From: Mortierella alpina
Taxonomy: Eukaryota; Mortierellomycota; Mortierellomycetes; Mortierellales; Mortierellaceae
Direction of reading: 5' to 3'
Assembly: GCA_029449245.1 (NCBI GenBank)
Contig: JANATF010000012.1
Coordinates: 682,001-746,000, forward strand
DNA length: 64,000 nucleotides
Made by a program: the position numbers and the translations under genes. Shown one piece after another: positions 10,105-20,419 of the stretch. Under the pieces are notes generated by a model. It did no database searches, was not told the DNA's origin, and saw only the letters and a program-made list of their open reading frames with translations. The stretch's first letter is position 1. Each line of letters starts with the position of its first letter.

Positions 10105-12301
10105 TTAAACCTGGAAGTCATACTTGATGTAGTTGTCCAAGAAGGGGCAGAACTGAGGACGAAGGCCTCCGGTCGACACCATGGGCGTGGTGTCAAACAT
10201 ATAAATGCTCTGGCTGTCCTTGTTGTACTGGGGCCAGCTGGGGAAGCTGTCACCGCCATAGGCAGTTGGGTTGGGGTTGCCACCAGTGGTGCCAAAGGCC
10301 GTCCAGCGGTCCATAACCATTCTCGAGAGGGCTGCATCCTCTGCTGTCCAAGGGTACTTAGTGTTGTCCATGAACACAGGGCTGCCAAACACAATGGCAA
10401 CATCGTCACCGTGGCAGACGTTTCCGAAGCAGATGTCCTCTGAAGGGCGTTTACCGCTGTAGGCGCGCTGGAACTGGTATTGGTAGACAGGGGCTGCGGC
10501 GGCAGCGTAGGCCTTGGCCAAGAACTGGGTAGGGCAGATCCACAGGTAGTCCGAGGCAAAGTTGGCTTCAGTGACACGGGTGCCATCAGGGTTGCTGCCA
10601 TCGATGGTATAGATCTGACTGCCGATGGTGATCATGGAACGCTCGTAGCCGATAATGGTTGCCAACATAGCACCAAAGACAGGTGCAGGCATAGGGGTGC
10701 TCTGACCCAAACTAGGGAGGAAACCAGTAGCCTCGTTCTTCATGGTTCCGATCATGAGAGGGACCTTGCTGACGCCACCACTCTTGCCAGCAATCAACTG
10801 GTCAAAGTTGTCAAAGATGAGAATTCCGTCGATCGAAGGCTTGATGAGTTCGAGGAAGGACTCTTCCGGGGCCATGGCAATGGCCCCGTTAACGATTTTG
10901 TTCTGAACAGCAAGAATTTCGGTAACGTTCTTGGAGCGCATACAGGCGAGATCAGAGCAGTTGAGCTGGCTCATGGCACCACCACTGACGACGGTGGAGG
11001 CAGTCTTAACGTTGTTGAAGGGGAGATCAATAGGATCCGACTGCGAGATGGCGGCACGGAAGAGGCCCTTGGTGGCAGCGGGCATAGAAAGCAAAGTACG
11101 AACTGCGTGGCCACCAGCGGACTCTCCAAAGATGGTCACCTTGGAGGCATCACCTCCAAAGCTAGCGATATGGCTCTGGACCCACTTCAAGGCAACAAGC
11201 ATATCCCTGACACCCTGGTTACCAGGGAGGGTCGAGCGGCTGATGCCAGCGTCAACGCGCTCCAAGAAACCAAGAAGACCAAGACGGTAGTTGATGGACA
11301 CCACAACAACCTGACCACGACTGGCCATGTTGGCAGGGTTGAATGCGGGATCGGATCCGGTGCCGGTGGTGAAGGAACCACCATGGAGGCTAGAGTAGTG
11401 AGGTAGATCTGTTAGAGATGTCTCCAGGCACACATGGCAGAGGGTGAGTAAAATGCTTGCGAGAGGCTTACTAGAACATGACGGGCAAAAGGCTCTTGGC
11501 ATCGGCGTTCAGCTTAGGGGTAAAAACGTTCAGGAACAAGCAATCTTCATTGCCTCCAGGGATATCGCCCAACTGGGGGCACTTGTTGCCGGGCGCGGTG
11601 GCGTCAACGGCATTGAGCCAGCTGGTGCTGATAGGGGAAGGTGCAGCAAATCGCAGCGAGCCGACGGGGGCCTTTGCGTAGCGAATACCCTGGAAGCGGA
11701 AACCAAACTTGTCACGGGCACCAGTGACCTTGCCCAAACTGGTGCTGACGGTAATCTTGCCTGATGTATTGACGTTGGAGCAAAGCGATGGCAGGAGACG
11801 CAGGCAGGAGCCCCCGGTCTTGATGCTCGCCTGGCCATTGCTCATGACCAAGGTGTCGCACGAAGTGAGATGATGAGGGTCGCTGGCGCCAGTGTCGATC
11901 CAGTACTCGGCTGTGGTTGGGGCGACCTGAGCCAGCATCTTCTGCACAGATGGTAAGGCGCGGCTTTGAGCCGCGTAGAGAAGCTCGCCCAGTTTGTCGC
12001 ACGAAGACGCTCCATGGGCTGCGATGCGTTGATCAGGGAGGACAATGAAGGGGAAGTTGGCACCGCCGACCTCCAAGTTGTTGTCAACGAGAACCTGTGC
12101 GCTATTGAGGATGGTCGAGGTGGTGGGTGCAGCCAGACGAGTGGTGGTGGTGGTGTTGGTGGAGTCGACAGGCTGGGCGACCTCGGTCGAGTTCATGTCC
12201 GCCTCAGGAGCGATCAGGACCTGGGCAAAAGCTGCCTGGACGGATACAGCTGCCAGAAGGCATGATAGCGTGAAGGATCTCATAATCAGAGGGTATGGCA
12301 C
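10105..12301 (-). CDS. Secreted type B carboxylesterase with extra N-terminal region
   Basis: 704-residue alpha/beta-hydrolase of the carboxylesterase/lipase family (COesterase), predicted secreted. Two exons, 11472-12301 and 10105-11389. A signal peptide is visible after MPYPLIMRSFTLSCLLAA; the ATG seven codons in would also serve. Residues about 30-182 form an unusual extension with Thr-rich linker and four spaced cysteines. The esterase domain starts near TSLGKVTGARDKFGFRFQGI and holds the oxyanion-loop HGGSF, GNQGVRDMLVALKWV and the nucleophile elbow GESAGG (Ser about 367). A likely catalytic His lies in CHGDDVAIVFG. Family is certain; the substrate cannot be inferred. ORF overlaps on the other strand here are shadows. 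Confidence 0.9.
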
Positions 12302-14087
12302 CAGACGAAGGACGTTGAGAGTGGCGGGCGTGCGGCTGAGGAGTATCCTGGCAAGGACTGGAAGGGCAGGGCAGGGAGGGTGGGTGGGTGGGAGGAGAGG
12401 GAGGCGAGGGAGGCGAGAGAGGGAGGATGCAGTGGAGGGGCCGAGAAGACGAGAGGTGGAGGTGACAAAGAGGCAAGAACAGCCGCTGGCGGGGCAATCT
12501 TTTTATCCTGGCATGCCCGCGAGAGCAGCAGGGGTGAGAAGCAGCGTCTCCGCTGTCGGCAGTCTATTTTTCGGTCTGTATTCAGTCCACTGCAGTCGCT
12601 TCCCCCTGCAATAGAACCTTACCCTGCCTTGGCTGCAGTGTCCACTTGCCAGGCTAACAAGGCGTCAGTGGGACTGCCGTGAACAGTAAACAAGGGGTGT
12701 GAGCAGCAGACCCCACAGTGAGGCAGCATACACATAACAAAGGGCAAGCTCCCATCTGCAGCACCACAGCATCAACGCAGGTCCACAGACTGTGTGTATT
12801 GCGAGGACGGGGACGACTACCATGAGCGAAGGCGCTGGTGCCGCTTCGCATTACACCTGTGTTTGTTATTTTCAATGGCCGCCCAATATCCGGAACGTGG
12901 GCGATCTTGTGAACCAGATCAAGAAGGTTGCGCGTACAGCAGCTTGCATCGACAGGGACCCTTCTTCGGTCTTGTACGTCTAGGTGCCTTAGAAACCAAC
13001 GTGGGACAGAGTGGATCTATCGCTGCCGGTGCCGATGTGCTCTTCCCATGGAACTGGTGCCTCCATGCTTGCTTCGTCCTCATTCCAAAGCTCTCGCGGC
13101 ATGGACTTTAAAGTTCTGTCCAATCTCGCGCTCTCCAAAGATTCGCTACTCAGCGATCAATCGTCCTGAGCTACGCACTCTTTTTTTTTCACTGAACGCC
13201 ATTTGCTGCACACTCAGAACACCCATGACAGACATGAAGAGACCTACTCTTCCTCTGCTCAGTCTCCATACAGCCTTCAGTCACCTGGGCTCTGCTGGCA
13301 ATCTCAATCCATCAGAAAAACTATCAATGGCGTGAATAGCGCGGGCAGGCAAATAACAAGAAAAAAACGCGCTGATTCGAGTCGGAAGATGCTCTTCGGT
13401 TCCTCTTTGTCAAACCTACAGCCGTGAGAACGTCTCTTTAGGAGAAATTCAACCCCGACCTTTTCATTTCTGCTGGCATATCCAGTCGCCGCACTAAAAA
13501 AAAAATGAGGGTGCATTCCTGATGGTGTAACTGAACTTGTACAACCATGGGAGCGTGCTTTCTCCGTTTCAGCATCGCCACCAGCTTGGAACATCATCAG
13601 CGCAAACAAAAGTAGTTCTATGGAGGTACGGCTTTTGGTCATATACTCAAAGAAAAAAAAACCCCCCCTGTTCAAGGTGGGTCTGCCGCATGAAGTTGGT
13701 CCTCGAGAGAAGAATGAGCATAGAGGAGCAGCTCTCATTCAAGTCCATGTTTATATACAAATATCACTGCAGCGGCTCCCAAAACAGCTCGACTATGATC
13801 TTGGTCCGGAGAATTCATTATTCATGTCTATGAGCGTTGCCGATTGGTAATGCTGTAAGCCTCATTGTAACGTAGGCATGATTGGAGCACAATAGAGTGC
13901 TTTGGGGCAGAGTTCATGGAAGGTTGGAAGTTCCTTCAGTAGACTGTCACACGTAGAACCACCAGCCCTTTCATCTCGTACAACGCACCTCGAACTTCAC
14001 ACTGCAGTTTATGAATGCCGGTTCATGGCACGCTTCGTTTACTGTTATGGAGGCTGTCGAAGGCGTGTCTCGGCACATGGACCCTAA
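12302..14087. other. Intergenic, 1.8 kb, carboxylesterase upstream region
   Basis: Contains the upstream region of the carboxylesterase (minus strand) and the 3' flank of MTG1. A G-rich run sits at 12364-12403. Short A runs occur near 13493 and 13652. All open frames here are short, lack family motifs and overlap each other on several frames, so I call none of them genes. Confidence 0.55.
12364..12403 (+). other. Potential G-quadruplex in carboxylesterase 5' region
   Basis: Six or more GGG runs separated by 1-2 bases (GGGAGGGTGGGTGGGTGGG core) about 65-100 bases upstream of the carboxylesterase ATG, on the strand opposite to its mRNA. This meets the usual sequence rule for a stable parallel G4; function is untested. 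Confidence 0.6.
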
Positions 14088-15674
14088 CTACAGCTTCGAG
14101 TCTGCGCTTAATCGCTCACGCTCCTCCCACTTGCGCTGCTGGATTTTCCGCTTGATCTTGCGCTCCTCGACCTTGTCTGCCTTCTTTTGCTGCCGCCGGC
14201 TGACACTCTCCTCAGTCTCCTTGGTCAAATATTCCTCTAGTGCCTCTGGCCGAATGTCATCCAATGTGAATTTTCCTAACTTTCCTAGTCGGTACTGCTT
14301 GATTAAAAACTGTGCTGCTGCTGCCAGATTGTATTCTCCTCCCTTTTTGAGTGCCCCGATGTACTTGGCGACCTGCGGTAGAAATACTTTGATGTCGTCC
14401 GTTGGCTCCGCGATATTATATAATTTCACATAGCTGACATTGCGGAAAGTAAAGCAAGAATGTCCGTTAATTGACGAGGAAAGATATGGTTCGTGACAAT
14501 ACAGTGGCAACAGCAATATGCACACATCTCAGCTACCTGTAATCCTCCGCTTGGTTCAGCTGAAAGAGCAGGTAGTCAGCAATCACTTCCTCATCTGAGA
14601 GATGATCCGAAATAGCGCCTATATACCATCCGATAGCACGATGTCAGTGTCTCCCTTTTCACTGCCAGAGTTTTCTTTTCTTCCTCCCGGACGAGATGGT
14701 ACCTGTGAGTGCCACCTTGATGGCCGAAACAGGATCTGGGATATGGGGGATCATGACTCCTGGAGTATCGATGAGGTAAACCTTTGGCGAGTCCAGAACT
14801 TTGATTGTACCAGCGACAGTCCGGGTGATGCCTGGAATGGCTCCTGTTGGTGCGGCTTTCCCCTTTTTAACTCCTATCCTGCGTAGAGAGTTGATCAGCG
14901 AAGACTTGCCTACATTAGGCATCCCCACCACCATTACGGTGGTCGTCAGCTCCTTCTCTGAGGCTGTTCCTGAGACCTTTGCCTTTTCTACGATGACAGG
15001 ATGGGTAAGCAACGATGACAGCTCTCGCCCATGTAGAGGTAAGGACAAGGGTCTTTCCTAATTCCACTTACTGGCAAGATATTTGATGATCCCTTTAACA
15101 TTCAGATCCTCGTTCGCGTTTGTAAAAACAACATCCTGGCCCTTGAAGTCTTTGAACGCCTTTGTTACAGCCTGGGTTGACGAAGTAAAGAATGTGAGTT
15201 CGATCGCACAGGTTCTTTGGTCGAGTACGCACGCCTTCCTGTACTTACCGCCTCTGTATCCGGATGGGCAAGATCAGACTTGTTGTAGACGATGAGCCGG
15301 TCCTTCCTCTGGGCTATGGGCTCAAACTTGTGATTGATAGATGATAGAGGGATGTGTTGTGGAGAAGACATCGAAGTAGAGAGAGAGGGACAAAAGGCAA
15401 ACAGCCATCGTTGGGTGCAGAGTTAAGGATAATCATGACACTCTGAAGAGTGGGTAAGAAGATGGGGCGCGTGCAAACATAAACAAGCATGGTAACGCAA
15501 GGAAAAGAAAAGAGCAGCACACGAGAGTGATATCCTTGCATCGCGCACTTCGATCACCACTTGGACCGAATTCAGCTTCTCCGAGATCAGCCGCAGGCCC
15601 TTGGCCATGTGTCCTGGAAACCAGTTGATGATCTTGTCATAAACAAAGGCACGTCGAACATTGAGAGGAATCAT
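14088..15674 (-). CDS. MTG1: Mitochondrial ribosome-assembly GTPase MTG1 (circularly permuted, YlqF/RbgA type)
   Basis: GTPase for late assembly of the mitochondrial large ribosomal subunit. The permuted order is visible: NKSD (G4) comes first, then GMPNVGKSS (G1) and DTPG (G3). The N-terminal INWFPGHMAKGLR is diagnostic of this family. Exons include 15534-15674, 15249-15353, 15072-15171, about 14700-15023, a short exon carrying AISDHLSDEEVIADYLLFQ and the C-terminal exon ending at 14088. The C-terminal region is Lys/Arg/Glu rich. The first intron (15354-15533) begins ATATC and ends AC; no AG lies close before the conserved IPLSSINHK, so a GT-AG reading would lose a conserved segment. The third intron would be only 48 bases. 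Divergent from the oxygenase gene, 182 bases between starts. Confidence 0.9.
15354..15533 (-). other. AT-AC intron in MTG1 (putative minor, U12-type)
   Basis: The reading frame and family conservation need ...RDAR joined to IPLSS.... On the minus strand the removed 180 bases start ATATCAC and end ACAACAC. No AG dinucleotide lies in the roughly 60 bases before the required acceptor. ATATC matches the first five bases of the U12 donor consensus ATATCCTT; the rest and the branch site match poorly. Confidence 0.65.
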
Positions 15675-15856
15675 CGAGCTGTGTGATTAGGCAAACGAGT
15701 TTTTTTTTTAGGTAACGAGTTTCATGCAGTGAAGTTGAGTCTGCTTGCCAGGTTCGTCGTGACTGCATTCGCACGCTGTGGGGACAATTACAAAAGGAGG
15801 CGATTCTCACTTTCTTGAAACTTCACACCCACACACCAAACTGCGACAACGACAGC

Positions 15857-17242
15857 ATGCTCCACAACACTAAGGAGGCCAGCACGGTCGACGCTGTCAG
15901 CAAAGACGCAACCATCCCCGTTATTGACTTTAGTCTCTTCACCTCGGACCCGTCAGAGTGCGCCCGCCAGGTTGGCGAGGCGAGCAAGAATATTGGCTTC
16001 TTTTTCCTCAAGAACCATGGCATCCCTCAGGCCCTCATCAAAGACATGTTCAAATGCAGCGAACAGTTCTTCCAGCAGCCAGTCCAGGACAAGAGCAAGT
16101 ATATGATCGGACCCAATAACATTGGCTACTCACCTATGAAGTCCGAGAGGTACGCACTGGAAGACGTACTCGGACAAAGTGTGTGACCTTTAGCCTCTTC
16201 TTCTAGATACTTAATGCAACAGCGCCATGCCGCCCTTTGGCTGCATCTTTTTCTAACGATAGGCTCGATGTCGAACACCAAACTGAAGGAGACCTGAAAG
16301 AGTGAGTCTGACGATCCCCCGCACTTCAAACAGGCAAGAGGTGCTCCATGAGAATGACTAATTTAAAGTCTTTGAAATATAGAGCGTACAACGTGCGAAA
16401 ATATTCCATCGACGAAGATTCCACGAAGTACTTCACGCGGGGCAATGAAGCCGAGCAAAAAAAAGTCGGGACGTTTTACAAGGTACCTGGATTCGAGTAC
16501 TGGCGTCAGTAACCCATCCGATTGTAAAGCTAACGTCGTCTACTTGGTTTCAAAAGGACCTTCACAGATTGGCTAGTGACATTCTGCAGTGCTTTGCCAT
16601 TGCTCTTCAGGTACCAGCGGAAGCCGGTGGTCAGACTTATTTTGACGGCAGCCATGAATGGGAGGCAAATTCCGGTACCACGCTGAGGTTCCTCCACTAC
16701 CCTCAGCAGACGGGCGATCCTCATACGCCTCTTGCTGGAAGGTAAGCTTGAACTTGTTTTGCCTCATGTTTCATATGAACATGTTTTAAATACATACCCT
16801 CGTTCCTTCGTTCTCTGCTAGCCACACGGATTATGGAAGCATCACCTTGCTGATGCAGAAAGATATCGCTGGACTCGAGGTGCAGGCCTCCCGCACGCAC
16901 AAGGACGTTCCATGGGTGGCCGTGCCTGTCATCGCCGATGCGATTTTGATCAACATTGGAGATCATCTGCAGATGTGGACCAACGGACTTCTGAAGTCTA
17001 CCAAGCATCGTGTTGTATACAACCCCATGCAGCTTCATCATTCACGATATTCCATTGCATGCTTTATCCATGCTAACGATGACACCAAGCTGGATCCTAT
17101 CCCGACACCGCTCATTACACAGGAGATGAAGGCAGAGGCGGTAGAGTTTGAGGAAGGAAGAAACATGACCGCAGGCGAATATTTGCAATGGCGACTGGCT
17201 CGTTCATACAACTTTGACCAGCCTCTTGAGGAGGCAAAATAA
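15857..17242 (+). CDS. 2-oxoglutarate/Fe(II) oxygenase (isopenicillin N synthase-like)
   Basis: 345-residue soluble dioxygenase. Exons 15857-16149, 16263-16301, 16383-16482, 16557-16741 and 16822-17242 sum in frame. I start at the ATG giving MLHNTKEAST, since the longer open frame upstream has no ATG. The DIOX_N domain is IPVIDFSLF...GFFFLKNHGIP; the double-stranded beta-helix holds the HTD iron motif (SHTDYGSITLLMQKD), GLEVQ, NIGDHLQMWTNGLLKSTKHRV (distal His) and the 2OG-binding RYSIACF. Plant ACC oxidase and flavonol synthase, and fungal relatives of unknown substrate, share this layout. The substrate cannot be inferred. The tail ends FDQPLEEAK. It is divergent from MTG1. Confidence 0.9.
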
Positions 17243-18273
17243 ATAGCGGTATGCCTCTTTCCTTACCCCTACGTCTCGTTTCTGCTGCCAGTATGATGAT
17301 GTGTGTCCTTACGCCTGGTCTTGTTTCGAACTCATTGCTGTAGGGCAGCGGAAATGAACGCGTGTCTGAGCCGAGGTATGAGAATGGTGTTGGAGGCACT
17401 TGAAAATCGCGCAGCAACAAAGTGTCGACATGTTGTACCGAACGCATACAAAGACACGAACTGTGAGGACTTCAAGAAGGCGCTAGTGTCAGTGACGGGT
17501 CGATGAATGGGCGGAATGAGGATGATGGCCAGCTATAGCACGCCTGGAGGCAGAGGCTTTCTGATCCTGTTTGTTCATAAAAAAAAACACTTTATAGTAC
17601 ACCTGCTGCACAACATCCCTCTGTTGTTTTTTGTGCAATTGAAGGAGTGTACTGGGCACAAGAGAAAGTTGCGAGCTGACCAAGGTAGTCGACGCAAACC
17701 TGGATCGCTATTCGCAGGACCCTTGAAAAAAAAAGTAAGAAAAAGAGGGTGGCATGCGCAGCGAAGACAACAGTGATCAAGCAAACGATGCAAACATGAA
17801 CTGCATGCAAATATAAGCGGGACGCATAACACACTTTTTTCATCTCTGTCGAAGAAGAGGAGGCAGGCGAGGGGGTGGGAGGGCCTATTGAACTCGACAG
17901 TTGATGGTGTTTTAAAGTTTCTTGGGTGTACAATGATGCAGAGGAATGACCGACAGCCAGGCCAAACCAGTCTCGGTCCGCAATTAGACCGACGACCAAG
18001 CAAAGCGTATGAATATAGACATACAAGGAGAGTCTCCGATGTAGCTAGGCTTGGTATTTTTATTTCTCGGCGCACATCATCCACGCCCGCAGGCTGGAGT
18101 TGCAGCCGATGGAAGAATGTTATTACGAATTAACGGGATTACAGGGAAGGAGCAAGTGGAGAAGCAAAGGAGACTACATTACAAGGTACAGCGAGATTAT
18201 TAAGAAGGACGTGAGGGATATAGGCAAAACCAGTAAGACAAAGTGCAGGGCTCAATGCGTGGCCCAGCTTCGC
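17243..18273. other. Intergenic, 1.0 kb, convergent 3' flanks
   Basis: Lies between the oxygenase stop and the stop of the minus-strand orphan. Short A runs occur but there is no coding signature, tRNA or repeat I can support. Confidence 0.55.
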
Positions 18274-19182
18274 TTAATGCTTAGCCGACCCTGACTGAGG
18301 GTGATCATCTTGCAAACATGCGGTTGAGTGCCGTGGTGAGGCGTTAGGGGAGGACGCCTCAGATCCCGAGTAATGATCGTCATCGTCCATCAGCTCGGGT
18401 ACCTCTCCAGACGACAGGAGCGAGCTCATGGAGTCTGACAATGCCTCAGTCAGGTCGTCAGCACCGGTCAAGTATGAGATTTGAACCCGATTATCAGCTC
18501 TCTTTTTCATGCCGGCAGGGGCCGTGGAGGTCGTGTAATGAGTGTCTTTCGGCGGGACCAAAGGAGGAAGGATCGGGGAAGCATTCATATCCTCCTCAGA
18601 CGAATCAGACCCGGGAGCGGACCACTGCGCTGTGCCGTTTGTGCTTGAGAAAGAAGGGAGTGTGTGACGCTTGATCTTGTTGGAAGGCAGTGAAAACATG
18701 CCCGGACTGATTGTCGATGCGGCCGAGAGGAACGACCGCACCCGCTCTGGAGGGGTGCTGATGATCGTATAAAAGTGATCTTCATCGTTGTCGATAAAGT
18801 GCTCCTTGTAACCCTTTTCGAGCGGGGTCGGAGGCAGAAAGGCACCTTGTTCGTCAACGGTGCTCAGTTGGATCGCCTGCTTCACCTGCTCCTTCTTCTC
18901 CTTTTCGGCGGCTTTCTCTTGCGCTCGCTTCTGGTTGGGGGCGAATAACGAGGTGACCGACCCGTGGGACTTGTGCGAGGTTGAGGACACGGTGGAGTCT
19001 GGTGTAATCGATGGGCTGTCGATTGTGGGTTCTTCTGGCGAGAGACTGGGGTCTTCAACAACGGGTATTTCGGCGACGGTGTGTCTCTTTGAGCTGAACA
19101 TGGTTTTGATGGAAGCCAGACCTCGCTTCGGTCTGGGTGTAGCGGTGTTCATTGCTGGAGACAAGACGGCGACGGAAGTCAT
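18274..19182 (-). CDS. Ser/Pro-rich hypothetical protein (orphan)
   Basis: Single-exon frame of 302 residues, much longer than chance frames nearby. I do not recognise a domain. It is rich in Ser, Thr, Pro and Asp, with a short charged helix (RAQEKAAEKEKKEQVKQAI, about residues 86-104) and a segment EGKEHF-like (KGYKEHFIDNDEDHFYTIIS) that looks the most ordered. Basic N-terminus (RPKRGLASIKTMFSSKRH) could be a phosphorylation-regulated or nuclear region. A TATATA element lies about 92 bases upstream (19274-19279). Probably a disordered regulatory or scaffold protein of the lineage; function unknown. Confidence 0.65.
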   Translation of the reverse strand: MTSVAVLSPAMNTATPRPKRGLASIKTMFSSKRHTVAEIPVVEDPSLSPEEPTIDSPSITPDSTVSSTSHKSHGSVTSLFAPNQKRAQEKAAEKEKKEQVKQAIQLSTVDEQGAFLPPTPLEKGYKEHFIDNDEDHFYTIISTPPERVRSFLSAASTISPGMFSLPSNKIKRHTLPSFSSTNGTAQWSAPGSDSSEEDMNASPILPPLVPPKDTHYTTSTAPAGMKKRADNRVQISYLTGADDLTEALSDSMSSLLSSGEVPELMDDDDHYSGSEASSPNASPRHSTACLQDDHPQSGSAKH

Positions 19183-20419
19183 TGTAAGAGCTCGAGATAG
19201 GAGGGTGTGGAGAGGTGAGAGTCGTTTGATGCGGTTGATGCGGTTGAGGAGTGCGGTCGAGGAGAGCGCAGTGGTATATAAGGATGGAGAGCAAGTCCGA
19301 GGCTAAGAAGTTTGTGGGGGTAGCAAGAGGGGGTTCTGTGAGGATAGGATCCGTCAACAAAAAAAGAAGGGCGGCGAATGAGGAAGCAGCGCTGCAAGCG
19401 AGGGTAGGGGTCAAGGGTGAAGGTGTCAAGGGTGAGAGAGAGAGCAAAAGTTGAAGAGAGAATAGCTCTGCGCAGATGTAGGGTATTTATGTGGCCGGAT
19501 GTGTGGATGCTGGCGTGGAGTTGAGGAGTGCTTTGAGGGTCTTTTGTCCTTCTGGGCTGGATCCAAGTAGCCACTCGGAGACCGCCTTGGGGTGCGACTT
19601 TTGGAACGCATAAAGTTGCGTCGATGACCGCATTGGTGGTCCTTGTATCGTACTTTTTCTTTTCGACTGTGTTTGAATGCGGCACAACTGTTTACACTGA
19701 GGCCACTGCCACCCTTGTCCAGTCTAAGCGTTCCGCGAACCGTACGCCTCAATCCCGTATACGGTCACCCTTCTGTCGGACTCCGGCCCTACGACTGGGC
19801 AGGTGTGTTTCGCACCATTGGATGACCTTCTGGACCTGCTCCAGACAGAGTGACTTCTCTGGAGCAACTTCGCCCAGAGCACAGTAGCATGCAGGGAGAT
19901 ATTGCTACCGATTGAGAGTCTGTTGCCGACTCGAGTAGACTCTGACCAAGCATGCCAGCCAGGCTTGAAGAGCGCCATATAGGCCCACAGCCAGAGACAG
20001 CACCACCACTTCAGCCAGAGACTTTCAGCCAGCGTCTGAGCTCGCCCGACTGAACTTCAGCCCAGTAGCTGGTGGCTTCGTCAATCACAAACAAAGAGCA
20101 ACGCCCAATAGGGGAATTATTCCCTTTGGCCGAGTCTGCTGTGGACAAGCATAGCGGGCGAGAGATCTCCTTGAATCCCACGTTTCCTCCAACCCACCTG
20201 TGCGCCAGGGGGTCCTTCCTCAGCTCTGTGCTTTGTCCTGTCCTGTCCTCGCTGTCCACATCCACTCGCCCTCAATTCGCCTCCTGCCCGCCGTCGGTGC
20301 ATTGGAATCCCTCGTCTTGTCTCCCTCCCAACCCATCTCGACAGATTTGATCGTCTGCTCTACATCCAATTTCTCCGAGCTGGGCCGATCCTCGTCCGGT
20401 CCACAACCATCTCTTCGGG
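19183..20419. other. Intergenic, 1.2 kb, divergent promoter region
   Basis: Between the Ser/Pro-rich orphan (minus) and the mitochondrial carrier (plus). It holds a TATA-like element for the minus gene and presumably the carrier promoter. Several short open frames here have no family features. Confidence 0.5.
19274..19279 (-). promoter_or_regulatory. TATA-like element of the Ser/Pro-rich orphan
   Basis: TATATA about 92 bases upstream of the ATG at 19182, a normal distance for a fungal TATA box. Positional inference only. Confidence 0.4.

Noticed and set aside
10480-11406. 308-codon plus-strand frame
   Set aside because: Lies opposite the carboxylesterase exon and has no family features; the esterase has a clear nucleophile elbow.
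12502-14087. Several 60-140 codon frames in the intergenic region
   Set aside because: They overlap on different frames and strands, have no domain features and contain homopolymer-driven residues.
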